NCBI RefSeq assembly: GCF_001590795.1
Contig: NZ_JXDL01000001.1
Span: 4,809,988 to 4,842,595 of the forward strand
Direction: 5' to 3'
DNA length: 32,608 bases
Source: Bradyrhizobium sp. AT1
GTDB lineage: Bacteria; Pseudomonadota; Alphaproteobacteria; Rhizobiales; Xanthobacteraceae
Shown here: one piece after another, positions 24,646 through 32,608 of the stretch
Numbering within the stretch: the first letter of the stretch is position 1
Layout of the letters: each line of letters begins with the position of its first letter
Translations under genes and position numbers: made by a program
The notes under the pieces: model-generated
What the model was told of the DNA's origin: nothing
What the model saw: only the letters and a program-made list of their open reading frames with translations
The model's database searches: none

Positions 24646-26856
24646 CTACAAAAAGCTCTGCGGGTCGACGTCGACCTCGAGTTTCTGATTGCCCGTCGGC
24701 TTCGGGCACACCGCGAGCCAGCTGCGCAAATAGTCCGACAGATCGAAGCCGCGGGCCGATTTCACCAGGATGCGGAAGCGGTAGCGACCCTTGATGACGG
24801 CGAGCGGCGCTTCCGCGGGGCCCAGCACCACGACGCGCTCGTCGCGCGGCGCGAGCGCGACGAGACGGCGGCCGAGACCTTCGGCGCTCGGGCGGTCGCC
24901 CGCGGAGATGATCAGGCTCGCGAGCCGGCCGAACGGCGGATACAGCGTCCTCTCACGCAGGTCGATCTCGCTGTCGTAGAAGGCTTCGCGATCGCAGGCG
25001 ATCAGCGCCTTCATCACGGGATGATCGGGCTGGTGGGTTTGCAGATATCCGACGCCGCGGCCCTGTTCGCGCCCGGCGCGGCCGATCACCTGGTTGAGCA
25101 ATTGCCAGGTGCGCTCCGCCGCACGCGGATCGCCGTTGGAAAGACCGAGATCCGCATCGACCACGCCGACCAGATTGAGCCGCGGAAAATTGTGCCCCTT
25201 GGCGACGAGCTGGGTGCCGATGATGATGTCGACGCGGCCCTCTGCGATCTCGGCGAGCTCGCTGCGCATCGTCTCGATCGAGGTGATGAGATCGCTCGAC
25301 AGCACCATGGTGCGGGCCTGCGGAAACAGCGCGGTCGCCTCCTCCTGCAGCCGCTCGACGCCGGGACCGACCGCAACCAGCGATTCCTCCGCCGCGCAAT
25401 GCGGACAGGTCGGCGGCCGCGGCATCGAGAAGCCGCAATGATGGCAGACCAGGCGCTGGCGAAAGCGGTGATCGACCAGCCAGGCATCGCAGATGGTGCA
25501 AGCGAAGCGATGGCCGCAGGCGCGGCACAGCGTCAGCGGGGCATAACCACGGCGATTGAGAAACAGCAGCGCCTGTTCGCGCTTCTCGATCGCGATCCTG
25601 ATCTCACCGGCGAGGCGCGGCGAGATATAGCGGCCGCGCGCGGGCGGCTCGCGGCGCATGTCGATGGCCTCGATATGCGGCATGTGCTGGCCACCGAAGC
25701 GCGAGGGCAACGCGATGCGCTGATAGCGGTTCTTGCGCGCATTGACCTCGGACTCGACCGACGGCGTTGCGGAAGCCAGCACGACCGGGATTTTTGCGAT
25801 ATGCGCTCGCACCACCGCCATGTCGCGGGCGTGATAATGCACGCCCTCGTCCTGCTTGTAGGCCTGGTCGTGCTCTTCATCGACCACGATGAGGCCGAGA
25901 TCGGCGTAAGGGAGAAACAGCGCCGAGCGCGCGCCGACCACGACCGGCGCGGTGCCGCCCGAGATCGCCGCCCAATTGCGCGCGCGCGTGCGCGGCGTCA
26001 ATTCGGAATGCCATTCGATCGGACGCACGCCAAAGCGCTGCGCGAAGCGATCGAGGAACTGGCCGGTCAGCGCGATCTCCGGCATCAGGATCAGCGACTG
26101 CTTGCCGCGGCGGATGGTTTCCGCGACGGCCTCGAAATAGACCTCGGTCTTGCCCGAGCCGGTGACGCCGTCGAGCAGCGCGACGTGAAAGCTGCCGTTG
26201 GCCGCGAGCGCGCGCATCGCATCCACACCGGCGCGCTGCAGCGGCGAGAAATCCGGCCGGCCGAACTCGGGATCAGGTGCCGGTGGCGGCGGGGGCGGCG
26301 GCATCGGCTCGACCGTGAGCGTGCCTTCGTCGACGAGGCCGTCGATCACGCCTGAGGACACGCCGGCTTCCTTCGCAGCCTCAGACTTGCCGTGCAGCAG
26401 CCGGTCCGACAGCACCTCGATCACGCGCGCCCGCGCCGGCGTCAGCCGTCGCGGCGGATCGCCGACCAGGCGCACGCCGGGACGCACCCGCTCGGGGCCG
26501 AGAGTTTCGCCCATCCGCAGGCACATGCGCAGCACCATGCCGCGCGGGCTCAGCGTGTAATTGGCGACCCAGTCAACGACCTGGCGCAACTCGGGCTTGA
26601 GCGGCGGAAGGTCGAGCTTCTCGCTGACCTCCTTGAGGCGGTTGTGCAGGCGCGGATCGGGATTGGCGTTTTCGCCCCAGACCACGGCCAGCACCTCGCG
26701 CGGCCCCAGCGGCACGGCGACGAGATCGCCCGCCTTCAGCTCCATGCCGCGCGGCACCTTGTAGGAATAGGTCTGGTCGAGCGCGACCGGCACCAGCACG
26801 TCGACCATGCCGGTCGCGTGGGTGGGGGCGGTCGTGCTGCGCGGCGTGTGATCCAT
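24646..26856 (-). CDS. priA: Primosomal protein N' (PriA helicase)
   Basis: A 736-residue 3'-to-5' helicase that reloads the replisome at stalled forks. The N-terminal DNA-binding part starts near VDVLVPVALDQTYSYKVP. A proline run (PPPPPPPAPDPEFGRP, near 205) precedes the helicase core. Walker A is GVTGSGKT (230-237) and the DEEH box is 326-329. The zinc-binding insert has C444, C447, C453, C456, C471, C474, C484 and C487, all eight expected cysteines. Downstream motifs GTQLVAKGHNFP, DADLGLSNGDPRAAERTWQL and QVIGRAGREQGRG are intact. The proline run is a spacer not needed for the fold. It is divergent from xerC. Confidence 0.97.
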   Translation of the reverse strand: MDHTPRSTTAPTHATGMVDVLVPVALDQTYSYKVPRGMELKAGDLVAVPLGPREVLAVVWGENANPDPRLHNRLKEVSEKLDLPPLKPELRQVVDWVANYTLSPRGMVLRMCLRMGETLGPERVRPGVRLVGDPPRRLTPARARVIEVLSDRLLHGKSEAAKEAGVSSGVIDGLVDEGTLTVEPMPPPPPPPAPDPEFGRPDFSPLQRAGVDAMRALAANGSFHVALLDGVTGSGKTEVYFEAVAETIRRGKQSLILMPEIALTGQFLDRFAQRFGVRPIEWHSELTPRTRARNWAAISGGTAPVVVGARSALFLPYADLGLIVVDEEHDQAYKQDEGVHYHARDMAVVRAHIAKIPVVLASATPSVESEVNARKNRYQRIALPSRFGGQHMPHIEAIDMRREPPARGRYISPRLAGEIRIAIEKREQALLFLNRRGYAPLTLCRACGHRFACTICDAWLVDHRFRQRLVCHHCGFSMPRPPTCPHCAAEESLVAVGPGVERLQEEATALFPQARTMVLSSDLITSIETMRSELAEIAEGRVDIIIGTQLVAKGHNFPRLNLVGVVDADLGLSNGDPRAAERTWQLLNQVIGRAGREQGRGVGYLQTHQPDHPVMKALIACDREAFYDSEIDLRERTLYPPFGRLASLIISAGDRPSAEGLGRRLVALAPRDERVVVLGPAEAPLAVIKGRYRFRILVKSARGFDLSDYLRSWLAVCPKPTGNQKLEVDVDPQSFL

Positions 26857-26935
26857 GAACGGAGAATCGGAACCCTGGGCTTGAAGGCTAGCGCCCTGGG
26901 GCGGCCTTAGCGAACGATAAACGAGTGTGATGCGA

Positions 26936-26941
26936 TATACT
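26936..26941 (+). promoter_or_regulatory. Possible -10 element for xerC
   Basis: TATACT lies 26 bp before the preferred xerC ATG in the 111-bp spacer from priA. No good -35 hexamer was found at 17 or 18 bp. If it is a real promoter it favours the ATG at 26968 over the GTG at 26944, which would be almost on the transcription start. Confidence 0.3.
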
Positions 26942-26967
26942 GGGTGGAATCACCACGTCCAGAGCGC

Positions 26968-27933
26968 ATGAGCAAAGCGGCCGCCCCTCAGATCGAGCTC
27001 GCCAGCGCCGATCCCTCGATCGCGCAGGAGATGACGCGCTGGCTGTCGCATCTCGGCGCCGAGCGGCGGCTGTCGCCGAAGACGCTGGAAGCTTATGGCC
27101 GCGATCTGCGGCAATGCCTGGATTTCCTCTGCGCCCATTGGGGCGAACGCGTGACGCTCGCGCGCTTCGCCGCGCTTGAAGCAACCGATGTGCGCGCCTT
27201 CATGGCGATGCGAAGGGCCGACGACATTGCCGGCCGCTCGCTGATGCGCGCGCTGGCGGGCCTGCGCTCGTTCGGACGGTTTTTGGAGCGCGAGGGCAAG
27301 GGCAAGGTCGGCGCACTCTCCGCGATCCGCGCGCCGAAGGTCGCCAAGAGCTTGCCGAAGCCGCTGCCGATGGCATCCGCGAAACGTCTTGCCGATGCCG
27401 ACGAGCGCGCCGGCGAGGACCGCGAGACCTGGATTCTCGCGCGCGACGCAGCCGTGATGGCGCTGCTGTATGGCTCGGGCCTACGCATCTCCGAGGCGTT
27501 GGGATTGAAGCGCCGCGAGGTGCCGCGGCCCGGCGAAGGCGACGTGCTGATCGTCACCGGCAAGGGCAACAAGACCCGCATGGTGCCGGTGCTGCAGAAC
27601 GTGCTGGGGCTGGTGCAAGAATACGTCGCGATGTGCCCCTACCCGCTACCCGCCGAAGGTCCGATCTTCGTCGGCGCGCGCGGCGGCCCGTTAAGCCCGC
27701 GCATCATCCAGCTCGCGATGGAGCGGCTGCGCGGCGCGCTTGGGCTCCCCGACAGCGCGACGCCGCACGCGCTCCGCCATTCCTTCGCCACGCATCTGTT
27801 ATCACGCGGCGGCGATCTGCGCGCGATCCAGGAATTGCTCGGCCATTCCTCGCTGTCGACGACGCAGGTCTATACCGGCATCGATTCCGAGCGCCTGCTG
27901 GAAGTCTATGCCAGCGCTCATCCGCGGCGGTGA
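26968..27933 (+). CDS. xerC: Tyrosine recombinase XerC
   Basis: A 321-residue site-specific recombinase that resolves chromosome dimers at dif with XerD. The N-terminal SAM-like domain includes LGAERRLSPKTLEAYGRDLR. All catalytic residues are present: R173 (YGSGLRISEAL), K199 (TGKGNKTR), H267 and R270 (HALRHSFATHLL), H293 (LLGHSSLSTTQ) and Y302 (VYTGIDSERL). The ATG at 26968 (MSKAAAPQIEL) is preferred to a GTG at 26944. XerC rather than a mobile integrase is inferred from the housekeeping context next to priA and the absence of att-like repeats. Confidence 0.93.
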   Translation: MSKAAAPQIELASADPSIAQEMTRWLSHLGAERRLSPKTLEAYGRDLRQCLDFLCAHWGERVTLARFAALEATDVRAFMAMRRADDIAGRSLMRALAGLRSFGRFLEREGKGKVGALSAIRAPKVAKSLPKPLPMASAKRLADADERAGEDRETWILARDAAVMALLYGSGLRISEALGLKRREVPRPGEGDVLIVTGKGNKTRMVPVLQNVLGLVQEYVAMCPYPLPAEGPIFVGARGGPLSPRIIQLAMERLRGALGLPDSATPHALRHSFATHLLSRGGDLRAIQELLGHSSLSTTQVYTGIDSERLLEVYASAHPRR

Positions 27934-27950
27934 AGTCTCACGATTTCTCG

Positions 27951-28082
27951 TGCCCCGGACGCAGCGCAGCGCTCCTTAGCGGTGCGCTGCAGAGCCGGGG
28001 CCCATCCCACCGCGTGATCGCCTGTAGCTTCTGGGTCCCGGCTCAGCAGCGCAGCGTTGCACGCTGCGCTGCGTCCGGGACA
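27951..28082. repeat. Palindromic intergenic repeat, CCGGACGCAGCGCAGCG family
   Basis: TGCCCCGGACGCAGCGCAGC is mirrored by GCTGCGCTGCGTCCGGGACA with one mismatch in the GC core. The inner part has GAGCCGGGGCCCA facing TGGGTCCCGGCTC. It is a second copy of the element at 24501-24637 and fills the spacer between xerC and the DUF4337 gene. Confidence 0.8.
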
Positions 28083-28178
28083 GGAGAGCTGCTGACACAC
28101 TGACGTCACAGCTCGCGTGCCTCTTGCGCAGGCCGCGCGGTTCGGTCAATCGTTGCGGAACCGAAGCGGAGGGGAATC

Positions 28179-28769
28179 ATGAGCGCACACGAAAGCATGG
28201 AGCATGCCGAGCACGCCGAACACGCGTCCGGCTCGAACAAGAAGATCGCGCTCCTGATTGCGGTGCTGGCGCTGTTCCTGGCGATCTCGGAGACGCTCGG
28301 CAAGGGCGCCCAGACCGAATCGATCAGCAAGAATGTCGAGGCCGCCAATCTCTGGGCGTTCTTCCAGGCCAAGAGCATCCGCCGCACCGTGGTGATCACC
28401 GCGGCCGAGCAGGGCAAGCTGACGCTGGGCGGCACGACCGACGACGCCATGAGGGCGACGGTGCAGAAGCAGGTCGACGACTGGACCAAGACCGCGCAGC
28501 GCTACCGCTCCGAGCCCGAGACCGGCGAAGGCACCGAGCAGCTCGCGGAGAAAGCCAAGCACGCCGAGCACGACCGCGACGAGGCGACCGCGAAATACCA
28601 TCATTTCGAGCTGGCCTCGGCCGCCTTCCAGATCGGCATCGTGCTGGCCTCGGCCACCATCATCACCGGCATGTTCGCGCTGGCCTATGTCAGCGGCATC
28701 CTGACGATCGCCGGCCTGCTCATGACCGCGCTCGGCCTGTGGTGGCCGCATCTGCTGCATTTGCATTAG
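28179..28769 (+). CDS. DUF4337 family membrane protein
   Basis: A 196-residue membrane protein matching the DUF4337 family, whose function is not known. The N-terminus has an acidic His repeat, EHAEHAEHA (8-16). One span follows at about 21-40 (KKIALLIAVLALFLAISETL). The middle contains the family block NLWAFFQAKSIRRT. A soluble helical region (about 60-140) and two closing spans ending WWPHLLHLH come after it. GGAGGGG lies 4 nt before the ATG, a strong ribosome site. It stands alone between two repeat elements, so context gives no hint of role. Confidence 0.85.
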   Translation: MSAHESMEHAEHAEHASGSNKKIALLIAVLALFLAISETLGKGAQTESISKNVEAANLWAFFQAKSIRRTVVITAAEQGKLTLGGTTDDAMRATVQKQVDDWTKTAQRYRSEPETGEGTEQLAEKAKHAEHDRDEATAKYHHFELASAAFQIGIVLASATIITGMFALAYVSGILTIAGLLMTALGLWWPHLLHLH

Positions 28770-28785
28770 AGGCTGAGGGACGCTT

Positions 28786-28856
28786 GTAGCCCGCATGGAG
28801 CGTAGCGAAATGCGGGAACGGCTGTCCCGGATTGCGCTGCGCTCCATCCGGGCTAC
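28786..28856. repeat. Inverted repeat, GTAGCCCGGATGGAGCG family
   Basis: GTAGCCCGCATGGAGCG (28786-28802) is mirrored by CGCTCCATCCGGGCTAC (28840-28856) with one mismatch. The interior has further short complementary pieces around CCCGG. It is a third repeat family, placed between two convergent genes. Confidence 0.75.
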
Positions 28857-28878
28857 GAGACCCGCAACGTGACGACGC

Positions 28879-29409
28879 TCACCGCGCCTCGTGCACGCTC
28901 TTCCTGAAACGCTGGATCAGACGCAGCGTACGTGACGACCAGCCTTCGCCGTTGCCCGCGATCAGCTCGCGGATGCGCTGCTTGATGGGATTGACCAACT
29001 CGGCGGCCTTGGCGCGGATCTTCAGCACCAGATCGTAGATCCGCTCGAACCAGTGCATCTCCAGAAGCTTGTCGCGCGTGACGTCGAACACGAAGGCGGT
29101 GACGCCGACGCCGAGCAGTTTTGCGAACAGGAACGTGGATACGCCGGTCATCCAATATTCATGGGTGAGCAGCCACAGGCCGACCAGCTTGAGCGGAAAC
29201 AACGGGATGATCGGCACGGCGAAGATGATCAGCGTCGCCGCCGGCGACAGCGCACCGACCCGCGCCGTCAGCCATTGCTTGAAGCGCGCCAGCGGAATCG
29301 CCGCGACAACGCGCGCGACGATCGGCTCGAGATGGTCCCACAGCCAGGCTTCGATCAGGAAGACGATCGCAAGCAGGACCCAGACCGGTTGAAGAAGGCG
29401 GCGCAACAT
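28879..29409 (-). CDS. Conserved small membrane protein, function unknown
   Basis: A 176-residue protein with hydrophobic stretches at about 8-25, 55-80 and 88-110. The last third is basic and helical (ERIYDLVLKIRAKAAELVN onward), likely on the cytoplasmic side. I recognise no catalytic motif. The frame continues upstream to 29577, antisense to nothing useful and inside lpdA, so the ATG at 29407-29409 (MLRRLLQPVWVLLAIVFLIE) is chosen; GGGA lies 6 nt before it. It starts 34 bp after lpdA in the same direction and so probably shares the sucB-SDR-lpdA transcript. A link to dehydrogenase function is only inferred from this position. Confidence 0.8.
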   Translation of the reverse strand: MLRRLLQPVWVLLAIVFLIEAWLWDHLEPIVARVVAAIPLARFKQWLTARVGALSPAATLIIFAVPIIPLFPLKLVGLWLLTHEYWMTGVSTFLFAKLLGVGVTAFVFDVTRDKLLEMHWFERIYDLVLKIRAKAAELVNPIKQRIRELIAGNGEGWSSRTLRLIQRFRKSVHEAR

Positions 29410-29443
29410 ATGTTTCCCGCCCGATTCGGTCCTGGGCGCGTGC

Positions 29444-30844
29444 TTACATATGGATGGCCCGCTTGCCGACTGCAAGCGCGGCCTCCTTGACGGCCTCCGA
29501 GCGAGTCGGATGGGCGTGGCAGGTGCGCGCGAGATCCTCCGCACTGCCGCCAAACTCCATGAGAACGCAGGCTTCATGGATCATTTCACCGGCTTCGCGG
29601 CCGATAATGTGCACGCCGAGCACGCGATCGGTCTTCGCATCTGCGAGAATCTTCACGAAACCGTCAGTGGTCTGATTGACCTTGGAGCGGCCGTTGGCGG
29701 TAAAGGGAAACTTCCCGACGGTGTAGGCCACGCCCGCCTGCTTCAGTTCCTCCTCGGTCTTGCCGACGGAGGACACTTCCGGCGTGGTATACACGACGCC
29801 CGGGATCACATCGTAGTTCACGTGGCCGGCCTGGCCTGCGATGATCTCGGCCACCGCAACGCCTTCATCCTCGGCCTTGTGCGCCAGCATGGGCCCGGCG
29901 ACGACATCGCCGATGGCATAGACGCCCTTCAGGCTGGTGGCGAAATGCGGATCGATCTGCACGCGGCCACGGGGATCGAGCGCGACGCCGGCTTCCTTCA
30001 GGCCGAGCGCCTCGGTGTACGGCACGCGGCCGATGCAGACGAGCACGACGTCGGCGTCCAGCGTCTCGGCCGCGCCGCCGGCGGCCGGCTCGATCGTCGC
30101 CTTCAGCGTCTTGCCCGACGTATCGACGGCGGTGACCTTGGCGCCCAGCTTGAACGCAAAGCCCTGCTTCTCGAGGATGCGCTGGAATTGCTTGGCGATC
30201 TCGCCGTCCATGCCGGGCAGGATGCGATCGAGGAATTCGACGACGACGACTTCAGCGCCGAGACGATGCCACACCGAGCCGAGCTCGAGACCGATCACGC
30301 CGGCGCCGACGATCAGCAGCTTGCCGGGGACCTTGTCCAGCGACAGCGCGCCCGTCGAGGACACGATGCGCTTCTCGTCGATCTCGATGCCCTTGAGGCG
30401 CGCGATGTCCGAGCCGGTGGCGATCACGATGTTCTTGGTCTCGACCAGCTGCGACTTGCCGTCGGCGGAGACCTCGACCTTGCCGGTCCCCAGGATCTTG
30501 CCGGTGCCCTTGAGCACGTCGACCTTGTTCTTCTTCATCAGGAACTCGACGCCCTTGACGTTGCCGTCGATGCCCTGCTGCTTGAAGTTCATCATCGCCG
30601 GCAGATCGAGCTTGGGCGCGGAAACGCTGACGCCCATCTTGGCGAAGGAGTGGCCGGCTTCCTCGAACATCTCGGAGGCGTGCAGCAGCGCCTTCGAGGG
30701 CATGCAGCCGACATTGAGGCAGGTGCCGCCGAGGGTTGCGTTCTTTTCGACCACCGCGACTTTCATGCCGAGCTGGCTGGCGCGCACCGCGCAGACATAA
30801 CCGCCGGGTCCAGTGCCGATGACGACGAGATCGTAGGTAGCCAT
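29444..30844 (-). CDS. lpdA: Dihydrolipoyl dehydrogenase (E3)
   Basis: A 466-residue FAD enzyme that reoxidises the lipoyl groups of 2-oxoacid dehydrogenase complexes, passing electrons to NAD. The FAD-binding GTGPGG lies at 10-15. The redox-active disulfide is C42/C47 in GGTCLNVGCMPSKALLH. The NAD-binding region is LIVGAGVIGLELGSVWHRLG. A second FAD motif, VYAIGDVVAGPMLAHKAEDE, follows, and the C-terminal HAHPTRSEA supplies the active-site His and Glu. Length is standard. It is downstream of sucB and an SDR gene, so it most likely serves the 2-oxoglutarate dehydrogenase complex. Confidence 0.97.
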   Translation of the reverse strand: MATYDLVVIGTGPGGYVCAVRASQLGMKVAVVEKNATLGGTCLNVGCMPSKALLHASEMFEEAGHSFAKMGVSVSAPKLDLPAMMNFKQQGIDGNVKGVEFLMKKNKVDVLKGTGKILGTGKVEVSADGKSQLVETKNIVIATGSDIARLKGIEIDEKRIVSSTGALSLDKVPGKLLIVGAGVIGLELGSVWHRLGAEVVVVEFLDRILPGMDGEIAKQFQRILEKQGFAFKLGAKVTAVDTSGKTLKATIEPAAGGAAETLDADVVLVCIGRVPYTEALGLKEAGVALDPRGRVQIDPHFATSLKGVYAIGDVVAGPMLAHKAEDEGVAVAEIIAGQAGHVNYDVIPGVVYTTPEVSSVGKTEEELKQAGVAYTVGKFPFTANGRSKVNQTTDGFVKILADAKTDRVLGVHIIGREAGEMIHEACVLMEFGGSAEDLARTCHAHPTRSEAVKEAALAVGKRAIHM

Positions 30845-30901
30845 GAGAGAAAGTCCCGTAAGTTTAGCGTGATGAGGATGCGTCAGCGTCCGCGCGGCGC
30901 C

Positions 30902-31651
30902 TCAGCGTCCGCCGGACACATCGAGAGTAGCTGCGGTGATGTAGGAGGCCTCGTCCGACATCAGCCAGATGATGGCGTTGGCGATCTCGTCGGCGGTGCC
31001 GACGCGCTTCATCGGCACCATGTGGGCCAGGCGATGATGGCGATCGGGCTCGCCGCCCGAGGCGTGGATTTCGGTGTCGATCAGGCCGGGGCGGATGCCC
31101 GCGACGCGGATGCCTTCGCCTGCGACCTCGTAGCCGAGGCCGGTGGTGAAGGAGTCAATCGCGCCCTTGGACGCGGCGTAATCGACATAGGTGTTGGGCG
31201 CGCCGAGTTTGGCAGCGACCGACGACAGATTGACGATGACGCCGCCCTTGCCGCCATGCCTGGTGGACATGCGCTTGACGGCTTCGCGCGCGCAGAGGAT
31301 GGAGCCGGTGACGTTGACCGCCAGCACGCGCTGGATGCGCTCGGCCGACATCTCGTCGACCCGCACGCCGCTGGTGCCGACGATGCCGCCATTGTTGACG
31401 AGCGCGGCCAACGTGCCGAACTTGTCGGCCTGCTTGAACAGATCGAGGATGTCGCCTTCCTCGGCGACATCGCATTTCACCGCGATCGCCTTGCCGTTGC
31501 CGGCCTCGATCTGCGCGACCACCTCGTCGGCGGCCTTCTTGTTGCTGGCGTAGCCCACCACGACGCGATAGCCGCGCGCGGCCGCCGCGAGCGCGGTGGC
31601 CCGCCCAATGCCGCGGCTGCCGCCGGTGATGACAACGACTTTATCGGTCAC
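30902..31651 (-). CDS. Short-chain dehydrogenase/reductase (SDR)
   Basis: A 249-residue NAD(P)-dependent oxidoreductase of the classical SDR family. It has the cofactor loop TGGSRGIG (9-16), NNGG near residue 87, and the catalytic S144, Y158 and K162 in LSSVAAKLGAPNTYVDYAAS followed by KGA. IRPGLIDTEIHASGG follows and the protein ends TLDVSGGR. Substrate is not predictable. Three starts compete. The GTG at 31649-31651 has GGAGG 5 nt upstream and gives the standard SDR length, so it is preferred to the ATGs at 31663 and 31687. It lies between sucB (64 bp upstream) and lpdA (57 bp downstream), an insertion in a TCA-cycle operon that is also seen in relatives. Confidence 0.92.
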   Translation of the reverse strand: MTDKVVVITGGSRGIGRATALAAAARGYRVVVGYASNKKAADEVVAQIEAGNGKAIAVKCDVAEEGDILDLFKQADKFGTLAALVNNGGIVGTSGVRVDEMSAERIQRVLAVNVTGSILCAREAVKRMSTRHGGKGGVIVNLSSVAAKLGAPNTYVDYAASKGAIDSFTTGLGYEVAGEGIRVAGIRPGLIDTEIHASGGEPDRHHRLAHMVPMKRVGTADEIANAIIWLMSDEASYITAATLDVSGGR

Positions 31652-31715
31652 GCGCGCCTCCATGGTTCGACATGCGCCGCCGCTCATGGCGACGGCGCTC
31701 GCGGAGCATCAGGAA

Positions 31716-32608
31716 TCAGAGATCCAGCACCAGACGCGCCGGATCTTCCAGGCTCTCCTTGACGCGAACCAGGAAGGTGACGGCTTCCTTGCCGTCGATC
31801 ACGCGGTGATCGTAGGACAGCGCCAGATACATCATCGGGCGGACCTCGATCTTGCCGCCGACGACCATCGGCCGCTCCTGGATCTTGTGCATGCCGAGGA
31901 TGCCGGACTGCGGCGCGTTCAGGATCGGGGTCGACATCAGCGAGCCGTAGATGCCGCCATTGGTGATGGTGAAGGTGCCGCCCTGCATCTCGTCGATCTT
32001 GAGCTGGCCGTCACGGGCGCGGCGGCCGAAATCGGCGATGCCCTTCTCGATGTCGGCGATCGACTTGTGGTCGCAGTCACGCACCACGGGCACGACGAGG
32101 CCCTTGTCGGTGCCGACGGCGACGCCGATGTGGTAGTAGTTCTTGTAGATCAAATCGGTGCCGTCGATCTCGGCGTTGACGGCCGGGATGTCCTTCAGCG
32201 CCTGCACGACGGCCTTGGTGAAGAAGCCCATGAAGCCGAGCTTGGAGCCGTGCTTCTTCTCGAACGCATCCTTGTAGTGGGCGCGCAGCGCCATCACGTT
32301 GGTCATGTCGACTTCGTTGAAGGTCGTCAGCATGGCCGCGGTGTTCTGCACGTCCTTGAGGCGGCGCGCGATGGTCTGGCGCAGGCGGGTCATCTTGACG
32401 CGCTCTTCGCGGGCAGCATCGTCGGCCGGCGACGGCGCGCGCACCTGCACGGCGGCGGCGGGCTGGTTGACCGGGGTCGGCGCCGAAGCGGCGCGCTCGA
32501 TCGCGGCGAGCATGTCGCCCTTGGTGACGCGGCCGTCCTTGCCGGAGCCCGGAACGGTCGAGGCATCGACGCCGCTCTCGGCCGAGAGCTTGCGCACCGA
32601 AGGGGCCA
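31716..32608 (-). CDS. sucB: 2-oxoglutarate dehydrogenase E2 (dihydrolipoyl succinyltransferase), partial
   Basis: The C-terminal 296 residues of E2, with the N-terminal lipoyl domain beyond the window edge. The E3-binding domain is visible first (VRKLSAESGVDASTVPGSGK onward). An Ala/Pro linker follows, then the catalytic acyltransferase domain. The active-site SYDHRVIDGKEAV is present near the end, and FTITNGGIYGSLMSTPILN matches SucB rather than the pyruvate E2. It transfers succinyl groups from the lipoyl arm to CoA. The frame is open to the last base; an apparent start at 32597 is an internal valine codon (GTG). lpdA downstream supplies E3. Confidence 0.95.
   Translation of the reverse strand, partial: APSVRKLSAESGVDASTVPGSGKDGRVTKGDMLAAIERAASAPTPVNQPAAAVQVRAPSPADDAAREERVKMTRLRQTIARRLKDVQNTAAMLTTFNEVDMTNVMALRAHYKDAFEKKHGSKLGFMGFFTKAVVQALKDIPAVNAEIDGTDLIYKNYYHIGVAVGTDKGLVVPVVRDCDHKSIADIEKGIADFGRRARDGQLKIDEMQGGTFTITNGGIYGSLMSTPILNAPQSGILGMHKIQERPMVVGGKIEVRPMMYLALSYDHRVIDGKEAVTFLVRVKESLEDPARLVLDL

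Noticed and set aside
24502..26355. A 617-codon open frame on the plus strand
   Set aside because: It is antisense to priA, which has every expected motif. The product is a low-complexity Arg/Ala/Asp mixture.
26968..27933. xerC considered as a phage or island integrase
   Set aside because: It is next to priA, no att-like direct repeats or cargo genes are seen, and the protein matches the chromosomal XerC type.
29450..31762. A 770-codon open frame on the plus strand
   Set aside because: It runs antisense through lpdA and the SDR gene, both clear families. Its translation is rich in Asp, Ala, His and Gly without any motif, typical of mirror frames in high-GC coding DNA.

Overview
The window reads as chromosomal core DNA of a high-GC alphaproteobacterium. 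Protein sequences, gene order and several families of palindromic intergenic repeats all point to Bradyrhizobium or a close relative (Nitrobacteraceae). This placement is from recognition, not from a database search. No tRNA, rRNA, CRISPR array, prophage or insertion sequence was recognised. Most of the window is housekeeping, and I do not see a clear new multi-gene system. The less ordinary items are a cyclase with an unusual C-terminal half, several palindromic control sites and the repeat elements.

Region 1 (1-6962). An EamA-type exporter gene (minus strand) faces away from a MaoC-like hydratase gene, followed by the GTPase gene obgE. A sulfatase/phosphonate-hydrolase-type gene and a convergent periplasmic Bug-type solute receptor gene lie between obgE and proB. 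A 39-bp near-perfect palindrome sits in the divergent spacer between the receptor gene and proB.

Region 2 (5841-16155). This is a rightward run of proB, proA, nadD, rsfS, rlmH, an envC-like gene, ctpA, a divergent polysaccharide deacetylase gene and two tandem rppH-like Nudix genes. It combines proline synthesis, NAD synthesis, ribosome silencing and 23S rRNA methylation with cell-wall processing. A ParD/ParE toxin-antitoxin pair on the opposite strand separates proB from proA. A strong intrinsic terminator follows ctpA.

Region 3 (16227-23210, minus strand). A membrane class III nucleotide cyclase gene is followed by the F1 ATP synthase operon atpHAGDC, transcribed leftward. Two of the spacers inside this essential operon (atpA-atpG and atpD-atpC) carry palindromic repeats.

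Region 4 (23211-28769). A 683-bp gene-free region with an AT-rich core lies upstream of an rlpA-like gene. It contains a perfect TTAA-N7-TTAA CtrA-type box and a 14-bp palindrome close to the start codon. priA (minus) and xerC (plus) are divergent, and a DUF4337 membrane protein gene follows.

Region 5 (28879-32608, minus strand). The end of a 2-oxoglutarate dehydrogenase cluster reads sucB (cut by the window edge), an SDR dehydrogenase, lpdA and a small conserved membrane protein of unknown role.
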